Shown: positions 1 through 12,595 of the stretch, one piece after another
How the letters are laid out: every line of letters begins with the position of its first letter
Numbering within the stretch: the stretch's first letter is position 1
Assembly (NCBI RefSeq): GCF_014126825.1
Contig: NZ_CP059900.1
Span: 1,178,001 to 1,242,000 of the forward strand
Origin: Tomitella gaofuii
GTDB taxonomy: Bacteria; Actinomycetota; Actinomycetes; Mycobacteriales; Mycobacteriaceae
DNA length: 64,000 nt
Reading direction: 5' to 3'
Notes under the pieces: generated by a model
The model's input: only the letters and a program-made list of their open reading frames with translations
Databases searched by the model: none
Told to the model about the DNA's origin: nothing
Position numbers and translations under genes: made by a program

Positions 1-282
1 GACGAGCACTCGGTGGCGGTGCTGCGGCGCGCGGTCGACGCGATCGGGCCCGACGTGGCGGTGCCCACGCCGCAGTCCAGCGGCGGCGAGGACTTCGCCT
101 GGTATTTGGAGAAGGTGCCCGGGGCGATGGCCCGCTTGGGGGTGTGGGACGGCGGGCGCAAGGTGGACATCCACCAGCCCGACTTCGACCTGGACGAGCG
201 CGCACTGGAGGTGGGGGTGCGCACGATGGTCAACCTGGTCGCGCCGCGGGCCAAAGTGCCCTACCAGGAGACGCTGGGGTAG
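1..282 (+). CDS. M20-family amidohydrolase, C-terminal fragment (AmiA1-like)
   Basis: Frame 1 is open from the first base to a TAG stop, so only the last 93 residues of a longer gene lie here. The fragment holds SSGGEDFAWYLEKVPGAMA, the conserved glycine/acidic stretch near the metal site of M20D N-acyl-amino-acid or hippurate-type amidohydrolases, followed by the conserved Asp-Ile-His-x-Pro stretch that precedes the C-terminal helix. Members hydrolyse amide bonds of N-acyl amino acids or related compounds with two metal ions. In M. tuberculosis amiA1 lies at the same position next to Rv3304 and lpdA, which supports this call. The substrate cannot be inferred. Confidence 0.85.
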   Translation, partial: DEHSVAVLRRAVDAIGPDVAVPTPQSSGGEDFAWYLEKVPGAMARLGVWDGGRKVDIHQPDFDLDERALEVGVRTMVNLVAPRAKVPYQETLG

Positions 283-289
283 CGGGGCC

Positions 290-856
290 CTATTCGGGGC
301 AGCCCGGGCCCACGTTGCGGCTCTCTCGGGTACGCAGCCCGCGCACGTAGTGCGCCGGCGCGCCGGCGGCCTCGGCGGCGTCCGCGATCACGCCGAGGTA
401 GCGCGCCGACGGCAGTCCGCCCTCGAACGCGTCCATGACGTACAGCCAGGCCAGCAGCGGATCGGTGACCACGGCGGCGGGGTCGGCGTCGAGGAGGGAC
501 GGCCCGGTGGGGGCCGGGACGGCGGGGGCAGAGCCGTCGCCGGGGGCGCCCGCGCCGGGCGCGGTGCCCTCGGGGTGGATGCGCGCGCGGATCTTGCGGT
601 GCAGTCCCAGCTCGGCGCCCTCCCAGCGGTCCAACCCTGGGGCGTCGTCCTCGGCGATGTCGTAGAGCACCACGAACACCCGGGAGGCCGGATCCTCGAC
701 CACGGTGGCCAGGGCGCCCTCCCAGCCCAGGTCGCCGCCGCAGAACGTCAGCCGCCACCCGTAGAGCCAGCCCGTGCCCGCCATCGGCGAATGCGGTGCG
801 CGGGTGAGCATCTGCTCCGGGTGCATGTTGGACCCGTATGCGGCGTACATCGACAC
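290..856 (-). CDS. Gamma-glutamylcyclotransferase-like (AIG2-type) protein
   Basis: A 188-aa protein opening VSMYAAYGSNMHPEQM. The YGSN motif near the N-terminus forms the substrate pocket of gamma-glutamylcyclotransferase/AIG2-fold enzymes, and a later acidic stretch (ALYVMDAFEGG region) lies in the C-terminal half. It resembles the M. tuberculosis Rv3304 family from memory, also adjacent to lpdA. The GTG at 856 is preferred because it puts three residues before the Tyr, as in that homologue; ATG at 850 is the alternative and neither has a strong ribosome site. A low-complexity Gly/Ala/Pro insert lies around residues 105-125. The in vivo substrate is unknown. It is convergent with the preceding amidohydrolase fragment, with a 7-bp gap. 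Confidence 0.8.
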   Translation of the reverse strand: MSMYAAYGSNMHPEQMLTRAPHSPMAGTGWLYGWRLTFCGGDLGWEGALATVVEDPASRVFVVLYDIAEDDAPGLDRWEGAELGLHRKIRARIHPEGTAPGAGAPGDGSAPAVPAPTGPSLLDADPAAVVTDPLLAWLYVMDAFEGGLPSARYLGVIADAAEAAGAPAHYVRGLRTRESRNVGPGCPE

Positions 857-1007
857 GTGTCCACGATAGGCGACGCGGCCGTCCGCGCGCGATGTGCACA
901 CTCTCCGATCCCGGCGGCGGACATGGGCGGGTCGGGCGGCATCACCCGTCCGGGGGAGTCGTGGCCGCGGGGTGTGCGGCGCGCCTCCGCGCGCGGCCGG
1001 GAACCGA

Positions 1008-1013
1008 TAGCGT
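1008..1013 (+). promoter_or_regulatory. Possible -10 element for lpdA
   Basis: TAGCGT within GATAGCGTGG fits the actinobacterial TANNNT -10 pattern and lies about 120 bases before the lpdA start, in the 276-bp gap between two divergent genes. No clear -35 is visible. The rest of the gap shows no ORF or strong repeat. Confidence 0.3.
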
Positions 1014-1132
1014 GGACGTGACGGCGCCGCGACCGGCCGCCCCGGCGGGCTTGATGCGCGCCACCTCGGCCCATGGGCCCACGCGGTCCACGCGACGACG
1101 CGGACCACAGCGACGAACGGAGATCGGCGAGC

Positions 1133-2536
1133 ATGTACCGGATCGTGATCATCGGCGGCGGACCGGCCGGCTATGAGGCGGCGCTGGTGGCGGCGCAGAA
1201 CGGCGCGGCGGTGACCCTCGTCGACTCCGAGGGGATCGGCGGCGCCGCGGTGCTGGCGGACTGCGTCCCGTCGAAGACGTTCATCGCGTCGACGGGCATG
1301 CGGACGACGCTGCGACGCGCCGACGAGCTGGGCGTGGACATCGACCTGGACCACGCGCACATGAACATGAAGCGCATCAACCGGCGCGTCATCGACCTTG
1401 CCCGCGCGCAGTCGGAGGACATCGCCGCGCGGCTCGAGGAGGAGGGCGTCACCGTCATCGACGGCCGCGCCCGCCTCGCCGACACCGCCGCGGGCTACGC
1501 GTCGCACCGCGTCACCGTGGAGCTGGCCGGCGGCGGCGAGCAGACGCTCACCGCCGACGTCGTCCTCATCGCCACCGGCGCCAACCCCCGGGTGCTGCCG
1601 GGTGCGCAGCCGGACGGCGAGCGCATCCTCACCTGGCGGCAGGTGTACGACCTCGAGGAGCTGCCCTCGCACCTGATCGTCATCGGCTCGGGCGTCACCG
1701 GCGCGGAGTTCGTCTCCGCCTACACCGAGCTGGGCGTCAAGGTCACGCTGGTGTCCAGCCGTGATCGCGTCCTGCCGCACGAGGACGAGGACGCCGCCCT
1801 GGTGCTGGAGGAGGCGCTGGCCGAGCGCGGCGTCAGCATCGTCGCCCACGGGCGTGCGGACCGCATCGACCGCACCGCGGACGGCATCAGCGTGGTGCTC
1901 TCGGACGGGCGCACCGTCGAGGGAAGCCACGCGTTGATGACGGTGGGTTCCGTGCCGAACACCGACGACCTGGGGCTCGACTCCGTGGGCATCGAGCTCG
2001 AACGCAGCGGGCACATCACCGTCGACCGCGTCTCCCGCACCTCCGCGCCCGGCGTGTACGCGGCGGGCGACTGCACCTCGCTGATGCCGCTCGCCTCGGT
2101 GGCCGCCATGCAGGGGCGGATCGCGATGTACCACGCGCTGGGCGAGGGGGTGACGCCCATCAAGCTCAAGACCGTGTCCGCGGCCGTGTTCACCCGCCCG
2201 GAGCTCGCCACCGTCGGCGTCAGCCAGAACGCCATCGACGCCGGGGAAGTGCCGGCCCGCACGATCATGCTGCCGCTGAGCACCAACCCGCGGGCGAAGA
2301 TGATGGGCCTGCGCCGCGGCTTCGTGAAGATCTTCTGCCGGCCCGCGCAGGGCACCGTCATCGGCGGCGTCGTCGTGGCGCCCACGGCGTCCGAGCTGAT
2401 CCTGCCGATCGCCATCGCGGTGCAGAACCGGCTGTCGGTGGCGTCGCTGGCGGCCACGTTCTCCGTGTACCCGTCGCTGTCCGGATCCATCACCGAGGCC
2501 GCCCGGCAGCTCATGCGGCACGACGACCTGGACTGA
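1133..2536 (+). CDS. lpdA: LpdA-type NAD(P)H quinone reductase / flavoprotein disulfide reductase
   Basis: 467 aa with an N-terminal FAD-binding GGGPAGYEAA motif (residues 8-17), a central NAD(P)-binding GSGVTGAEF motif, a second FAD motif YAAGDCT and the C-terminal dimerisation domain. It is a close match, from memory, to M. tuberculosis Rv3303c. The redox-active loop reads GGAAVLADCVPSKT: only Cys44 is present and the partner five residues upstream is Ala39. That loss is the known hallmark of LpdA, which reduces quinones rather than acting as a lipoamide dehydrogenase. ATG at 1133 puts the Rossmann motif at the usual distance from the N-terminus. Neighbouring glycerol genes glpK and glpD are conserved partners. 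Confidence 0.93.
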   Translation: MYRIVIIGGGPAGYEAALVAAQNGAAVTLVDSEGIGGAAVLADCVPSKTFIASTGMRTTLRRADELGVDIDLDHAHMNMKRINRRVIDLARAQSEDIAARLEEEGVTVIDGRARLADTAAGYASHRVTVELAGGGEQTLTADVVLIATGANPRVLPGAQPDGERILTWRQVYDLEELPSHLIVIGSGVTGAEFVSAYTELGVKVTLVSSRDRVLPHEDEDAALVLEEALAERGVSIVAHGRADRIDRTADGISVVLSDGRTVEGSHALMTVGSVPNTDDLGLDSVGIELERSGHITVDRVSRTSAPGVYAAGDCTSLMPLASVAAMQGRIAMYHALGEGVTPIKLKTVSAAVFTRPELATVGVSQNAIDAGEVPARTIMLPLSTNPRAKMMGLRRGFVKIFCRPAQGTVIGGVVVAPTASELILPIAIAVQNRLSVASLAATFSVYPSLSGSITEAARQLMRHDDLD

Positions 2537-3404
2537 GCGCATGCCGACGGCCCGCCGCGCGCCGACGGGCGTCGCCGCGTGAACCACAACCTCACCTGGC
2601 AGCAGGCTGCGTGGATCGCCGGAGCGGCGGCCGCGATCGCGGCGGCGCTGTGGGCGTGGTCGGGCGCGCGGCGACGGCGCGGAGCCGAAGCGCCCGCGCG
2701 GGGGCTCGGCGCCGCGCGCCTGCTGCGCGAGGCGGCGGTGGTCGTCGGCCTGTACGCGGCGTGGCAGTGGGTGGGCGGCGTCGCCGGCCGGACCACCGAC
2801 GGCGCCGTCGCGCGCGGGCAGGCGATCCTGGATCTCGAGCACACCCTGCACCTGCCGGGCGAGCACACGGTGCAGCAGTGGATCCTGCCGTCCGCGCCGG
2901 CGTCCCAGGCCGCCAACCTGTACTACGCCACCGCGCACTTCGGCGCCATGATCGCCCTGCTGGTGTGGTTGTACGCGCGGCACCGCGGGGCATATGGCCG
3001 GGTGCGCACCGTCGTGGCCGTGTCGACGGCCGTGTGCCTGGCCGTCTCGCTGATATCCGTCGCCCCGCCGCGCCTGCTGCCGGACGCGGGCTTCGTCGAC
3101 GTGGCAGCCCGCTACGGACAGTCCGTCTACGCCGCGGCCGGGGCGCTGGCGCCCGACGAGGTCGCCGCGATGCCGTCGGTGCACGTCGCGTGGGCGTGCG
3201 TCGTGGCCTGCGCGGTGTGGCGGTACGGCGGCCGGCGGTGGCGGTGGGCCGGCCCCGCGCACCTGGTCCTCACCGTGTTCGTCGTGGTCGCCACGGCCAA
3301 CCACTACTGGCTCGACGGGGTGGCCGCCATCGCCGTGGTCGCGGCGTCCGCAGCGGCGACGATCGCCGGCTACCGGGCGGCGACGCGCGTGCGCGAGGCG
3401 ACCG

Positions 3405-4958
<1,554 letters not shown>

Positions 4959-5023
4959 CGCCTCATTATGCGGACAACACCGCCCGGCGCGGCGTAATCC
5001 CGTGGGCCGCGCGCCGCAGGAAC

Positions 5024-5029
5024 TAGCCT
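5024..5029 (+). promoter_or_regulatory. Possible -10 element for glpD
   Basis: TAGCCT in ACTAGCCTGGG, 33 bases before the glpD ATG, in the 103-bp region divergent from glpK. It fits TANNNT; the -35 is unclear. Confidence 0.35.
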
Positions 5030-5061
5030 GGGGACGCGCCGGTGCGGCGACGGAAGACGAG

Positions 5062-6816
5062 ATGGCGACGAGACGGCACGAGGGAGTCAGGGTGGCGAAG
5101 GAACCGGGACACGAGCGGCTCGGGCCCCAGCAGCGCGGCGAGGCGTGGCGGCGGCTGGGCACCGACCAGTTCGATCTCATCGTCATCGGCGGCGGGGTCG
5201 TCGGGGCGGGCACCGCTCTCGACGCCGCCACCCGCGGGCTGCGCGTGGCGCTGGTGGAGGCGCGCGACTTCGCCTCGGGCACCTCGTCGAGGTCGTCGAA
5301 GATGTTCCATGGCGGGCTGCGGTACCTCGAACAGCTCGAGTTCGGGCTGGTGGCCGAGGCGCTGCACGAGCGGGAGCTGGCCATGTCGCGGCTGGCCCCG
5401 CACCTGGTCAAGCCGCTGCAGTTCCTGTTTCCGCTGCAGCACCGGCTGTGGGAGCGGCCCTACATCGCCGCCGGGATCATGCTGTACGACACGATGGGCG
5501 GGGCCAAGTCGGTGCCCGCGCAGAAGCACCTGACCCGGGCGGGCGCGCTGCGCATGGCGCCCGGGCTCAAGCGCAGCGCGCTGGTGGGCGGCATCCGCTA
5601 CTACGACACCGTCGTCGACGACGCCCGCCACACCATGACCGTCGCGCGCACCGCGGCCCATTACGGCACGGTGGTGCGCACCTCGACGCAGGTCGTGGGG
5701 TTTCTGCACGAGGCCGACAGGGTCAGCGGCGTGCGCGTACGCGACAGCGAGACCGGCGAGGTCGCCGCGGTGCGCGGGCACGCCGTCGTCAACGCGACGG
5801 GCGTGTGGACCGACGAGATCCAATCGCTCTCCGGCGAGCGAGGCCGCTTCCGCGTGCGCGCCTCCAAGGGCGTGCACATCGTGGTCCCGCGCGACCGCAT
5901 CGTCAGCGAGTCCGCGATCATCCTGCGCACCGAGACGTCCGTGCTGTTCATCATCCCGTGGGGCCGCCACTGGATCATCGGCACCACCGACACCGACTGG
6001 AACCTGGATCTGGCGCACCCGGCCGCGACGCACGCGGATATCGACTACCTGCTGCGCCACGTGAACAAGGCGCTGGTCACCCCGCTCACCCCCGACGACA
6101 TCGAGGGCGTCTACGCGGGACTGCGGCCGCTGCTGGCGGGGGAGAGCGACGAGACCTCCAAGCTCTCGCGTGAGCACGCGGTGGCGCGCGTGGCGCCCGG
6201 CCTGGTCGCCATCGCCGGCGGGAAGTACACCACCTACCGCGTGATGGGCGCCGACGCGGTCGACGCGGCGGCGGAAGACGTGCCGGGCCGGGTGGCCGAG
6301 TCCGTGACGGACAAGGTGCCGCTGCTCGGCGCCGACGGTTACTTCGCTCTGGTGAACCAGGCGCAGCACGTGGCTGAACGGTACGGGGTGCACCCATACC
6401 GGGTCCGCCACCTGCTGGACCGCTATGGATCGCTCATCCACGACGTGCTCGCGCACGCGGAGGGCCGGCCGGAGCTGCTGGGGCCCATCGACGCCGCACC
6501 CAACTACCTGCAGGTGGAGGTCGTCTACGCCGCCGACTCCGAGGGCGCCTTGCACGTGGAGGATGTGTTGGCCCGGCGCACGCGTATCTCCATCGAGTAC
6601 GCGCACCGCGGCGTGGACTGCGCGCGGCAGACGGCCGAGCTCATGGCCGGCGTGCTCGGCTGGAACCAGGCCACCGTGGACCGCGAGGTGGAGAATTACT
6701 GTGCACGCGTCGAGGCGGAGGTGCGCTCGCAGGAGCAGCCCGACGACCTGTCCGCGGACGAACTGCGCGCCGCGGCGCCGGAGGCACGTGCTGAGATCCT
6801 CGAGCCCGTCGAGTAG
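5062..6816 (+). CDS. glpD: Glycerol-3-phosphate dehydrogenase (FAD, quinone-linked)
   Basis: 584 aa. FAD-binding [19 protein letters not shown] near residue 40, the conserved [16 protein letters not shown] motif, and the [11 protein letters not shown]-type motif at the end of the catalytic domain, followed by the C-terminal helical domain. It oxidises glycerol-3-phosphate to dihydroxyacetone phosphate and passes electrons to the quinone pool at the membrane. Very close, from memory, to M. tuberculosis GlpD2 (585 aa), ending [14 protein letters not shown] 5062 gives the matching length; GTG 5092, ten codons in, has a better ribosome site (AGGGAG, 5-nt spacing) and could be the true start. Divergent from glpK. 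Confidence 0.95.
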   Translation: MATRRHEGVRVAKEPGHERLGPQQRGEAWRRLGTDQFDLIVIGGGVVGAGTALDAATRGLRVALVEARDFASGTSSRSSKMFHGGLRYLEQLEFGLVAEALHERELAMSRLAPHLVKPLQFLFPLQHRLWERPYIAAGIMLYDTMGGAKSVPAQKHLTRAGALRMAPGLKRSALVGGIRYYDTVVDDARHTMTVARTAAHYGTVVRTSTQVVGFLHEADRVSGVRVRDSETGEVAAVRGHAVVNATGVWTDEIQSLSGERGRFRVRASKGVHIVVPRDRIVSESAIILRTETSVLFIIPWGRHWIIGTTDTDWNLDLAHPAATHADIDYLLRHVNKALVTPLTPDDIEGVYAGLRPLLAGESDETSKLSREHAVARVAPGLVAIAGGKYTTYRVMGADAVDAAAEDVPGRVAESVTDKVPLLGADGYFALVNQAQHVAERYGVHPYRVRHLLDRYGSLIHDVLAHAEGRPELLGPIDAAPNYLQVEVVYAADSEGALHVEDVLARRTRISIEYAHRGVDCARQTAELMAGVLGWNQATVDREVENYCARVEAEVRSQEQPDDLSADELRAAAPEARAEILEPVE

Positions 6817-6836
6817 CCGGGGCGTGCCGGGGCGGC

Positions 6837-7154
6837 TCAGGCCGGTTCGGGCAGGCCCATCTCGGAGCGGGTGGCGGCGGGGATGTGCGCCAGGTGCTCG
6901 GCGTTCTTTGTGACGAACTTGCGCACGTAGCTGCAGGTGGGAATCACGGACAGGCCGGCGGCTTCGGTGTCCGCCAGCGCGGCGGCGACGACCTTGCCGG
7001 CCAGGCCGCGGCCGCCGAACTCGGCGCCGACCTCCGTGTGGTCGAAGTCGCGGGCGCCGTCGGCCGGCACGTAGGCGGCGAAGCCGGCGAGCGCGTCGTC
7101 GACGAAGATCTCGAATCGGTTCCGTTGCGCATTGTGGACGATCTGCTCGGTCAT
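6837..7154 (-). CDS. Small GNAT-fold N-acetyltransferase
   Basis: 105 aa. The core matches the short GCN5-related acetyltransferases of the YidJ/Acetyltransf_CG type: HTEVGAEFGGRGLAGKVV (acetyl-CoA pyrophosphate loop, with GGRGLAG) and a C-terminal PTCSYVRKFVTKN segment. These use acetyl-CoA; substrates are mostly unknown. ATG 7154 has GGAAGG upstream. An in-frame GTG at 7208 overlaps the stop of the upstream oxygenase gene as GTGA and would add 18 residues, so translational coupling is possible. It converges on glpD with a 20-bp gap. Confidence 0.8.
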   Translation of the reverse strand: MTEQIVHNAQRNRFEIFVDDALAGFAAYVPADGARDFDHTEVGAEFGGRGLAGKVVAAALADTEAAGLSVIPTCSYVRKFVTKNAEHLAHIPAATRSEMGLPEPA

Positions 7155-7204
7155 CTGCTGCCGCCTTCCGTCGACGCCGGCCCACGCGATGCGGGCGTGC
7201 TCAC

Positions 7205-8272
7205 TCACCGTTGTAGCAGCCGCAGGACGAACCCCGGCGCCCAGGCCGTGCGCGGCGCGCCCGCCGGGTTGTAGTGCTGGGGGCCGGAGGCGAACCGGCC
7301 GGCCGGCAGGTTGCGGGCCGGGCTCTCCATCAGCGGGGCGTCCGCCGGTACACGCCCGGCGGCCCGGTCGAGGCCGTCGCGGGCGCGCGGATGCTTGCGG
7401 TAGCGGGGAGGGACGAGGCGGAACACCGCGCCCACGGCGCGCCCGACGAGCCTGTGCAGCCGCTCGTCGCGCGCCGTCCAGTCGTAGCCCAGCAGGTTCC
7501 GCACCTCCGGGTCGTACATCCCCACCGTGAGCCACACGAACCCTCGTGCCAACAGCGGACGCTGCAGCCGCCAGAGGCGATCCGGCAGCCACGGCAGAAA
7601 CGGCGGGCGGGGGAGTGCGGTGAGGTCGAGCACGTCGCGCGTGGCCTTGTTGTCCTCGAGCACCTCGGCGCACATGTGCTTCCAGTACCGCTGGAAGTCC
7701 TCCCAGGTGTCCGGCACCGGCCGCATGCTCACGCCGTACTGGGCATACCACTGCTTGTGCTCGTCGAACAGCCGACGCTTCTCCGCCTCGGAGATGCCGC
7801 CGCAGAAGTGCTCTGCGGTGACGATGGTGCCGTAGAAGAACGTGGCGTGTGCCCAATAGAACACGTCCTGGTCCAGGGCGTGATAGCGGCGGCCCTGCGC
7901 GTCGACGCCCTTGATGTCGCGGTGGTAGTCGCGCACGTCGAGCCCGGTCCGGTGCGCGCGGTCGCCGTCGAACACCACGCCGCCGATGGGGTAGAGCGAC
8001 CGGAGCAGCCGCTCCCAGCGCTCATCGAAGAAGTCCGAGTGCTGCTCCACCGCCGCCCCCAGCTTGGGGTGCATGTTCTGCATCGAGCCCGCCCAGGGGC
8101 CCTGGAGCAGCCCGCGCCAGTCGCCGAAGTACTTCCACGTCGCCGATCCGGGCCTGAGCGGTGCGGGTGTGGCGGGTGCGGGTGTGGCGGGTGCGGGTGT
8201 GGCGGGTGCGGGTGTGGCCGGTGCGGCCTCGCGCGGTTGCGTTCCGGCGTGGGGCGGGGGGACTGTACTCAT
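7205..8272 (-). CDS. Oxygenase MpaB-like / DUF2236 protein
   Basis: 355 aa. After an Ala/Thr/Pro-rich N-terminus (about residues 15-40) comes the domain seen in MpaB and latex-clearing-protein relatives: a Phe-Asp-Gly-Asp-Arg-Ala-His stretch, LDQDVFYWAHATF with a probable haem-ligand His, and TVGMYDPEVRNLLGYDWTAR near the C-terminus. The family is linked to haem-dependent oxidation in several actinobacteria; no substrate is shown here. ATG 8272 has GAGGAG six bases upstream. It is divergent from a TetR gene with a perfect palindromic operator between them, which suggests induction by a TetR ligand. Confidence 0.82.
   Translation of the reverse strand: MSTVPPPHAGTQPREAAPATPAPATPAPATPAPATPAPLRPGSATWKYFGDWRGLLQGPWAGSMQNMHPKLGAAVEQHSDFFDERWERLLRSLYPIGGVVFDGDRAHRTGLDVRDYHRDIKGVDAQGRRYHALDQDVFYWAHATFFYGTIVTAEHFCGGISEAEKRRLFDEHKQWYAQYGVSMRPVPDTWEDFQRYWKHMCAEVLEDNKATRDVLDLTALPRPPFLPWLPDRLWRLQRPLLARGFVWLTVGMYDPEVRNLLGYDWTARDERLHRLVGRAVGAVFRLVPPRYRKHPRARDGLDRAAGRVPADAPLMESPARNLPAGRFASGPQHYNPAGAPRTAWAPGFVLRLLQR
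8161..8220. repeat. Four tandem 15-bp repeats
   Basis: Unit GTGCGGGTGTGGCGG repeated four times, the last with one change. Within the MpaB-like gene on the minus strand it encodes (Ala-Thr-Pro-Ala-Pro)n. Fifteen bp keeps frame, so copy number may vary between strains. Confidence 0.9.
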
Positions 8273-8332
8273 CCGGGCTCCTCGATTCTGTCCAGGTCGA
8301 TTGCGTCCGGGCGATTGGCCGCGCGCCCCTTT

Positions 8333-8350
8333 TGACAACGTATGTTGTCA
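8333..8350. promoter_or_regulatory. Perfect TetR-type operator
   Basis: TGACAAC-GTAT-GTTGTCA: two perfect 7-bp arms around 4 bp, in the 121-bp divergent gap between the MpaB-like gene and the TetR gene. A TTGACA -35-like hexamer (8332-8337) overlaps the left arm, and TAGGAA at 8354-8359 could be its -10 (16-bp spacing). This suggests autorepression of tetR and control of the oxygenase gene. Inference from position and symmetry. Confidence 0.7.
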
Positions 8351-8393
8351 GGATAGGAATACGATGCGGATCGGTCAAGGGAGGTGGTGCGTG

Positions 8394-9014
8394 ATGGCGC
8401 GTGCGCGTGATGCGCGGCCCTCGCTGGAGGAGCGCAGGCGGATGCGGCGCGAGGCGCTGATCGACGCGGGGATCACCCTGCTCGGCGCCACCGAGACGAC
8501 GCCGCTGACTGTGCGTGCGGCATGTCGCACGGCAGGCCTGACGGAACGCTACTTCTACGAGAGCTTCGATGATCGGGACGGCTTCGTCCGCAGCGTGTAC
8601 GACGCGCTGGGCGCCCGGGCCAAGGCCGCGTTGGACGACGTGGTGCAGGCGGGTCCCATGGACGGTGCGGCGCGCGCGCGTGCCGCGGTGGAGGCGTTCA
8701 TCGGGCTGACGGTGGACCGGCCGGTGCTGGGCCGCGCGCTGCTCATCGCGCCGCTCACCGAGCCCGCGCTGAGCAGGGTGGGCGTGGCCCTGGCGCCGGA
8801 GTTCGTGACGATGGTGTTCGACGGCCTGTCGGCGGTGGAGGACGTCGCGGAGCGGCACATGCGGTCCACCGGCCTCGTCGGCGCGTTCACGGCCCTGTTC
8901 ATCGGATACCTCGACGGCACCCTCGCCGTCGACCGCGAACGGCTCGTCGAGCACTGCGTGGGGCTCCTCGTCGACTCCGGGATCCGCAACCCGCGCGGCT
9001 CGGTCAGCGCATAG
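8394..9014 (+). CDS. TetR-family transcriptional regulator
   Basis: 206 aa. An N-terminal helix-turn-helix of about residues 15-55 (LIDAGITLLGATE...LTVRAACRTAGLTERYFYESF) is the TetR DNA-binding domain; the rest is a helical ligand-binding domain with no recognised subtype. ATG 8394 follows AGGGAGG by nine bases; a GTG three bases earlier is nearly as good. The palindrome 43 bases upstream is its likely operator, so it probably represses itself and the divergent MpaB-like oxygenase gene. Ligand unknown. Confidence 0.88.
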   Translation: MARARDARPSLEERRRMRREALIDAGITLLGATETTPLTVRAACRTAGLTERYFYESFDDRDGFVRSVYDALGARAKAALDDVVQAGPMDGAARARAAVEAFIGLTVDRPVLGRALLIAPLTEPALSRVGVALAPEFVTMVFDGLSAVEDVAERHMRSTGLVGAFTALFIGYLDGTLAVDRERLVEHCVGLLVDSGIRNPRGSVSA

Positions 9015-9026
9015 CAGGGATGCGCA

Positions 9027-9079
9027 CACGACTGCGGGCCGGGCGCGACTTCGATCGTCGCACCCGGCCCGCAGTCGTG
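9027..9079. terminator. Long bidirectional hairpin terminator
   Basis: CACGACTGCGGGCCGGG near 9027 pairs with CCCGGCCCGCAGTCGTG ending at 9079; with the adjoining GCGAC/GTCGC the stem is over 20 bp with one bulge per side and a short loop. It lies between the convergent tetR and accA3 genes. No U-tract, as is usual in high-GC actinobacteria. Confidence 0.75.
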
Positions 9080-9113
9080 GACTGTGGTCCTGGGGCCGTG
9101 CGGCCCCGGGGCC

Positions 9114-10901
<1,788 letters not shown>

Positions 10902-10964
10902 AGGGCCTCCCGGGTGTGTCTTCGTGGAATTTCGTGCCCCTCGCGGGGGTGATTCTGGTAATGG

Positions 10965-10970
10965 AGTCTA
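10965..10970 (-). promoter_or_regulatory. Possible -10 element for accA3
   Basis: On the minus strand this reads TAGACT (within TTAGACT), about 65 bases before the accA3 GTG, in the 168-bp gap after sufE. It fits TANNNT; the -35 is not clear. Confidence 0.35.
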
Positions 10971-11037
10971 AGCAGCGAGGTGGTGCGACGTCAGCCGCTG
11001 GTCCCGCTGCGGCTGCATCGCGACACTGCGCGACCGC

Positions 11038-11062
11038 GTCACACTCTATGCGCCCGTGTGAC
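11038..11062 (-). terminator. Inverted repeat after sufE
   Basis: GTCACAC and GTGTGAC, perfect 7-bp arms around 11 bases, starting eight bases past the sufE stop. The place suits a terminator of the sseA-sufE operon, but with no U-tract it could equally be a regulatory dyad upstream of accA3. Confidence 0.35.
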
Positions 11063-11069
11063 TGCGGCG

Positions 11070-11489
11070 TCAGGCGGACTCCCGGATATTGCGCTTGACG
11101 CGCGAGAGCATGGCGGACAGGCCGCGCAGCCGCAGCGGGCTGACCACCTTCTCCAGGCCCAACGTGGAGTAGAAATCGTCGGGCACCGCCAGGATGTCTT
11201 CGGCGCTGCTGCCGTCGAGTCCCTCGTACAGGATCCCCGCGAAACCGCGGGTGGTCGGGGCCTCCGGGGGAGCGCTGAAGTACAGGCGCACTGACTGCTT
11301 GTTCGCGGCGTCGACGCGCAGGAACAGCGGCGACTGGCACTCGGGCACCGGTTCCATCGCCGCCTCCTCGAGTTCGGCCGGGAGCGGGGGGAGCTCCTGG
11401 CTGAACTCGAGGAGAAGGGTGACCTTGTCCTGCCCCTGGAGGTCCTCGAAATCGTCGATGATCTCCGCGAGCGCGGCGGGAATGCTCAT
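11070..11489 (-). CDS. SufE-family protein
   Basis: 139 aa. The conserved family elements are visible: a start helix ending DDFEDL, the [11 protein letters not shown] motif with the sulfur-accepting Cys (about residue 51), and a C-terminal [12 protein letters not shown] segment. SufE proteins take persulfide sulfur from a cysteine desulfurase for Fe-S cluster assembly. ATG 11489 overlaps the sseA stop as ATGA, so the two genes are translationally coupled, as in M. tuberculosis Rv3283-Rv3284. Coupling to a sulfurtransferase suggests a shared sulfur-relay role. Confidence 0.88.
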   Translation of the reverse strand: MSIPAALAEIIDDFEDLQGQDKVTLLLEFSQELPPLPAELEEAAMEPVPECQSPLFLRVDAANKQSVRLYFSAPPEAPTTRGFAGILYEGLDGSSAEDILAVPDDFYSTLGLEKVVSPLRLRGLSAMLSRVKRNIRESA

Positions 11490-12397
11490 GACCGCGACGG
11501 TACCGCCCCGGGCTCCTCGCCCGCCGCGATGGGCACGCGCACCGTGTTGCCCCACTCGGTCCACGAGCCGTCGTAGTTGCGGATGTTCGGCAGGCCCAGC
11601 AGGTGGGTGAGCACGAACCAGGTGTGACTGGAACGCTCGCCGATCCGGCAGTAGGCGATGATCTCGCCGTCGTCGACCTGGCGGGCGTCCTTGACGCCGG
11701 CATAGATCTCTTCGAGCTCCTCGCGGGAGCGGAAGCGGCCGTCCGGGGCGGCCGCCTTGGCCCAGGGGATCGAGACGGCGCTGGGAATGTGGCCGCCGCG
11801 GAGCACGCCCTCCTGCGGGTAGTCGGGCATGTGGGTGCGCTGGCCGGTGTACTCCTCGGGGGAGCGGACGTCCACGAGCGGCCCGGAGCCGAGGAAGTCC
11901 AGGACATAGCCCTGGTACGCGCGGATCTGCGAGTCGTCGCGCTCGACCACCGGGTACTCCGTGCGGGGCAGCTGCGGCACGTCGAAGGTCATCTCGCGGT
12001 TCTCGGCCAGCCAGGCGTCGCGGCCGCCGTCGAGCAGGCGCACATCTTCGTGCCCGAACAGCGTGAACACCCACAGCGCGTAGGCGGCCCACCAGTTGGA
12101 CTTGTCGCCGTAGACGACGATGGTGTCGTCGCGCTTGATGCCCTTGCTGCTCATGAGCTCGGCGAAGGCGGCTCCGTCGAGGTAGTCGCGGGTCACCTGG
12201 TCGTTGAGGTCCAGGTGCCAGTCCACCTTGACGGCGCCGGGGATGTGGCCGACGTCGTAGAGCAGCACGTCCTCGTCCGACTCGACCACGACGAGGCCCG
12301 GCGTGCCGATGTTCGCGGAGAGCCACTCGGTGGACACGAGGCGTTCCGGGTGTGCGTAGGCGGCGAAGGTCGGATTCTGCTCGACGGGGACTGGCAC
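11486..12397 (-). CDS. sseA: Thiosulfate/3-mercaptopyruvate sulfurtransferase SseA
   Basis: 303 aa with two rhodanese domains. The N-terminal one (about residues 10-130) is inactive-type; the C-terminal one carries the active loop CRIGERSSH with the persulfide-forming Cys. It moves sulfane sulfur to cyanide or thiol acceptors. The full open frame extends to 12514, but GTG 12397 has AGGAG seven bases upstream and begins the conserved region ([14 protein letters not shown]). It is first in an operon with sufE (ATGA overlap). Confidence 0.92.
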   Translation of the reverse strand: MPVPVEQNPTFAAYAHPERLVSTEWLSANIGTPGLVVVESDEDVLLYDVGHIPGAVKVDWHLDLNDQVTRDYLDGAAFAELMSSKGIKRDDTIVVYGDKSNWWAAYALWVFTLFGHEDVRLLDGGRDAWLAENREMTFDVPQLPRTEYPVVERDDSQIRAYQGYVLDFLGSGPLVDVRSPEEYTGQRTHMPDYPQEGVLRGGHIPSAVSIPWAKAAAPDGRFRSREELEEIYAGVKDARQVDDGEIIAYCRIGERSSHTWFVLTHLLGLPNIRNYDGSWTEWGNTVRVPIAAGEEPGAVPSRS

Positions 12398-12595
12398 GGT
12401 GCGCTCCTGTTGTCTCGACAGTGGCGGTCTGGGATGTCGCGGCATGCGGCCGGGTCGGTGCCGGTCGGGCGTGGCCGGCCTGGCATGGCCGGTCCGGCAG
12501 GGCCGATTAGGCAAGGTCGCCGTGACGTAAATCAGCCTAGTCCCCCTGGCGGCCGGTGAGACACGGCGCGGGGCCGGATGGCGGTGTGGACCCTG

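Noticed and set aside
8161-8220. Possible CRISPR-like repeats
   Set aside because: Units are 15 bp, directly abutting, without spacers, and inside a coding region.
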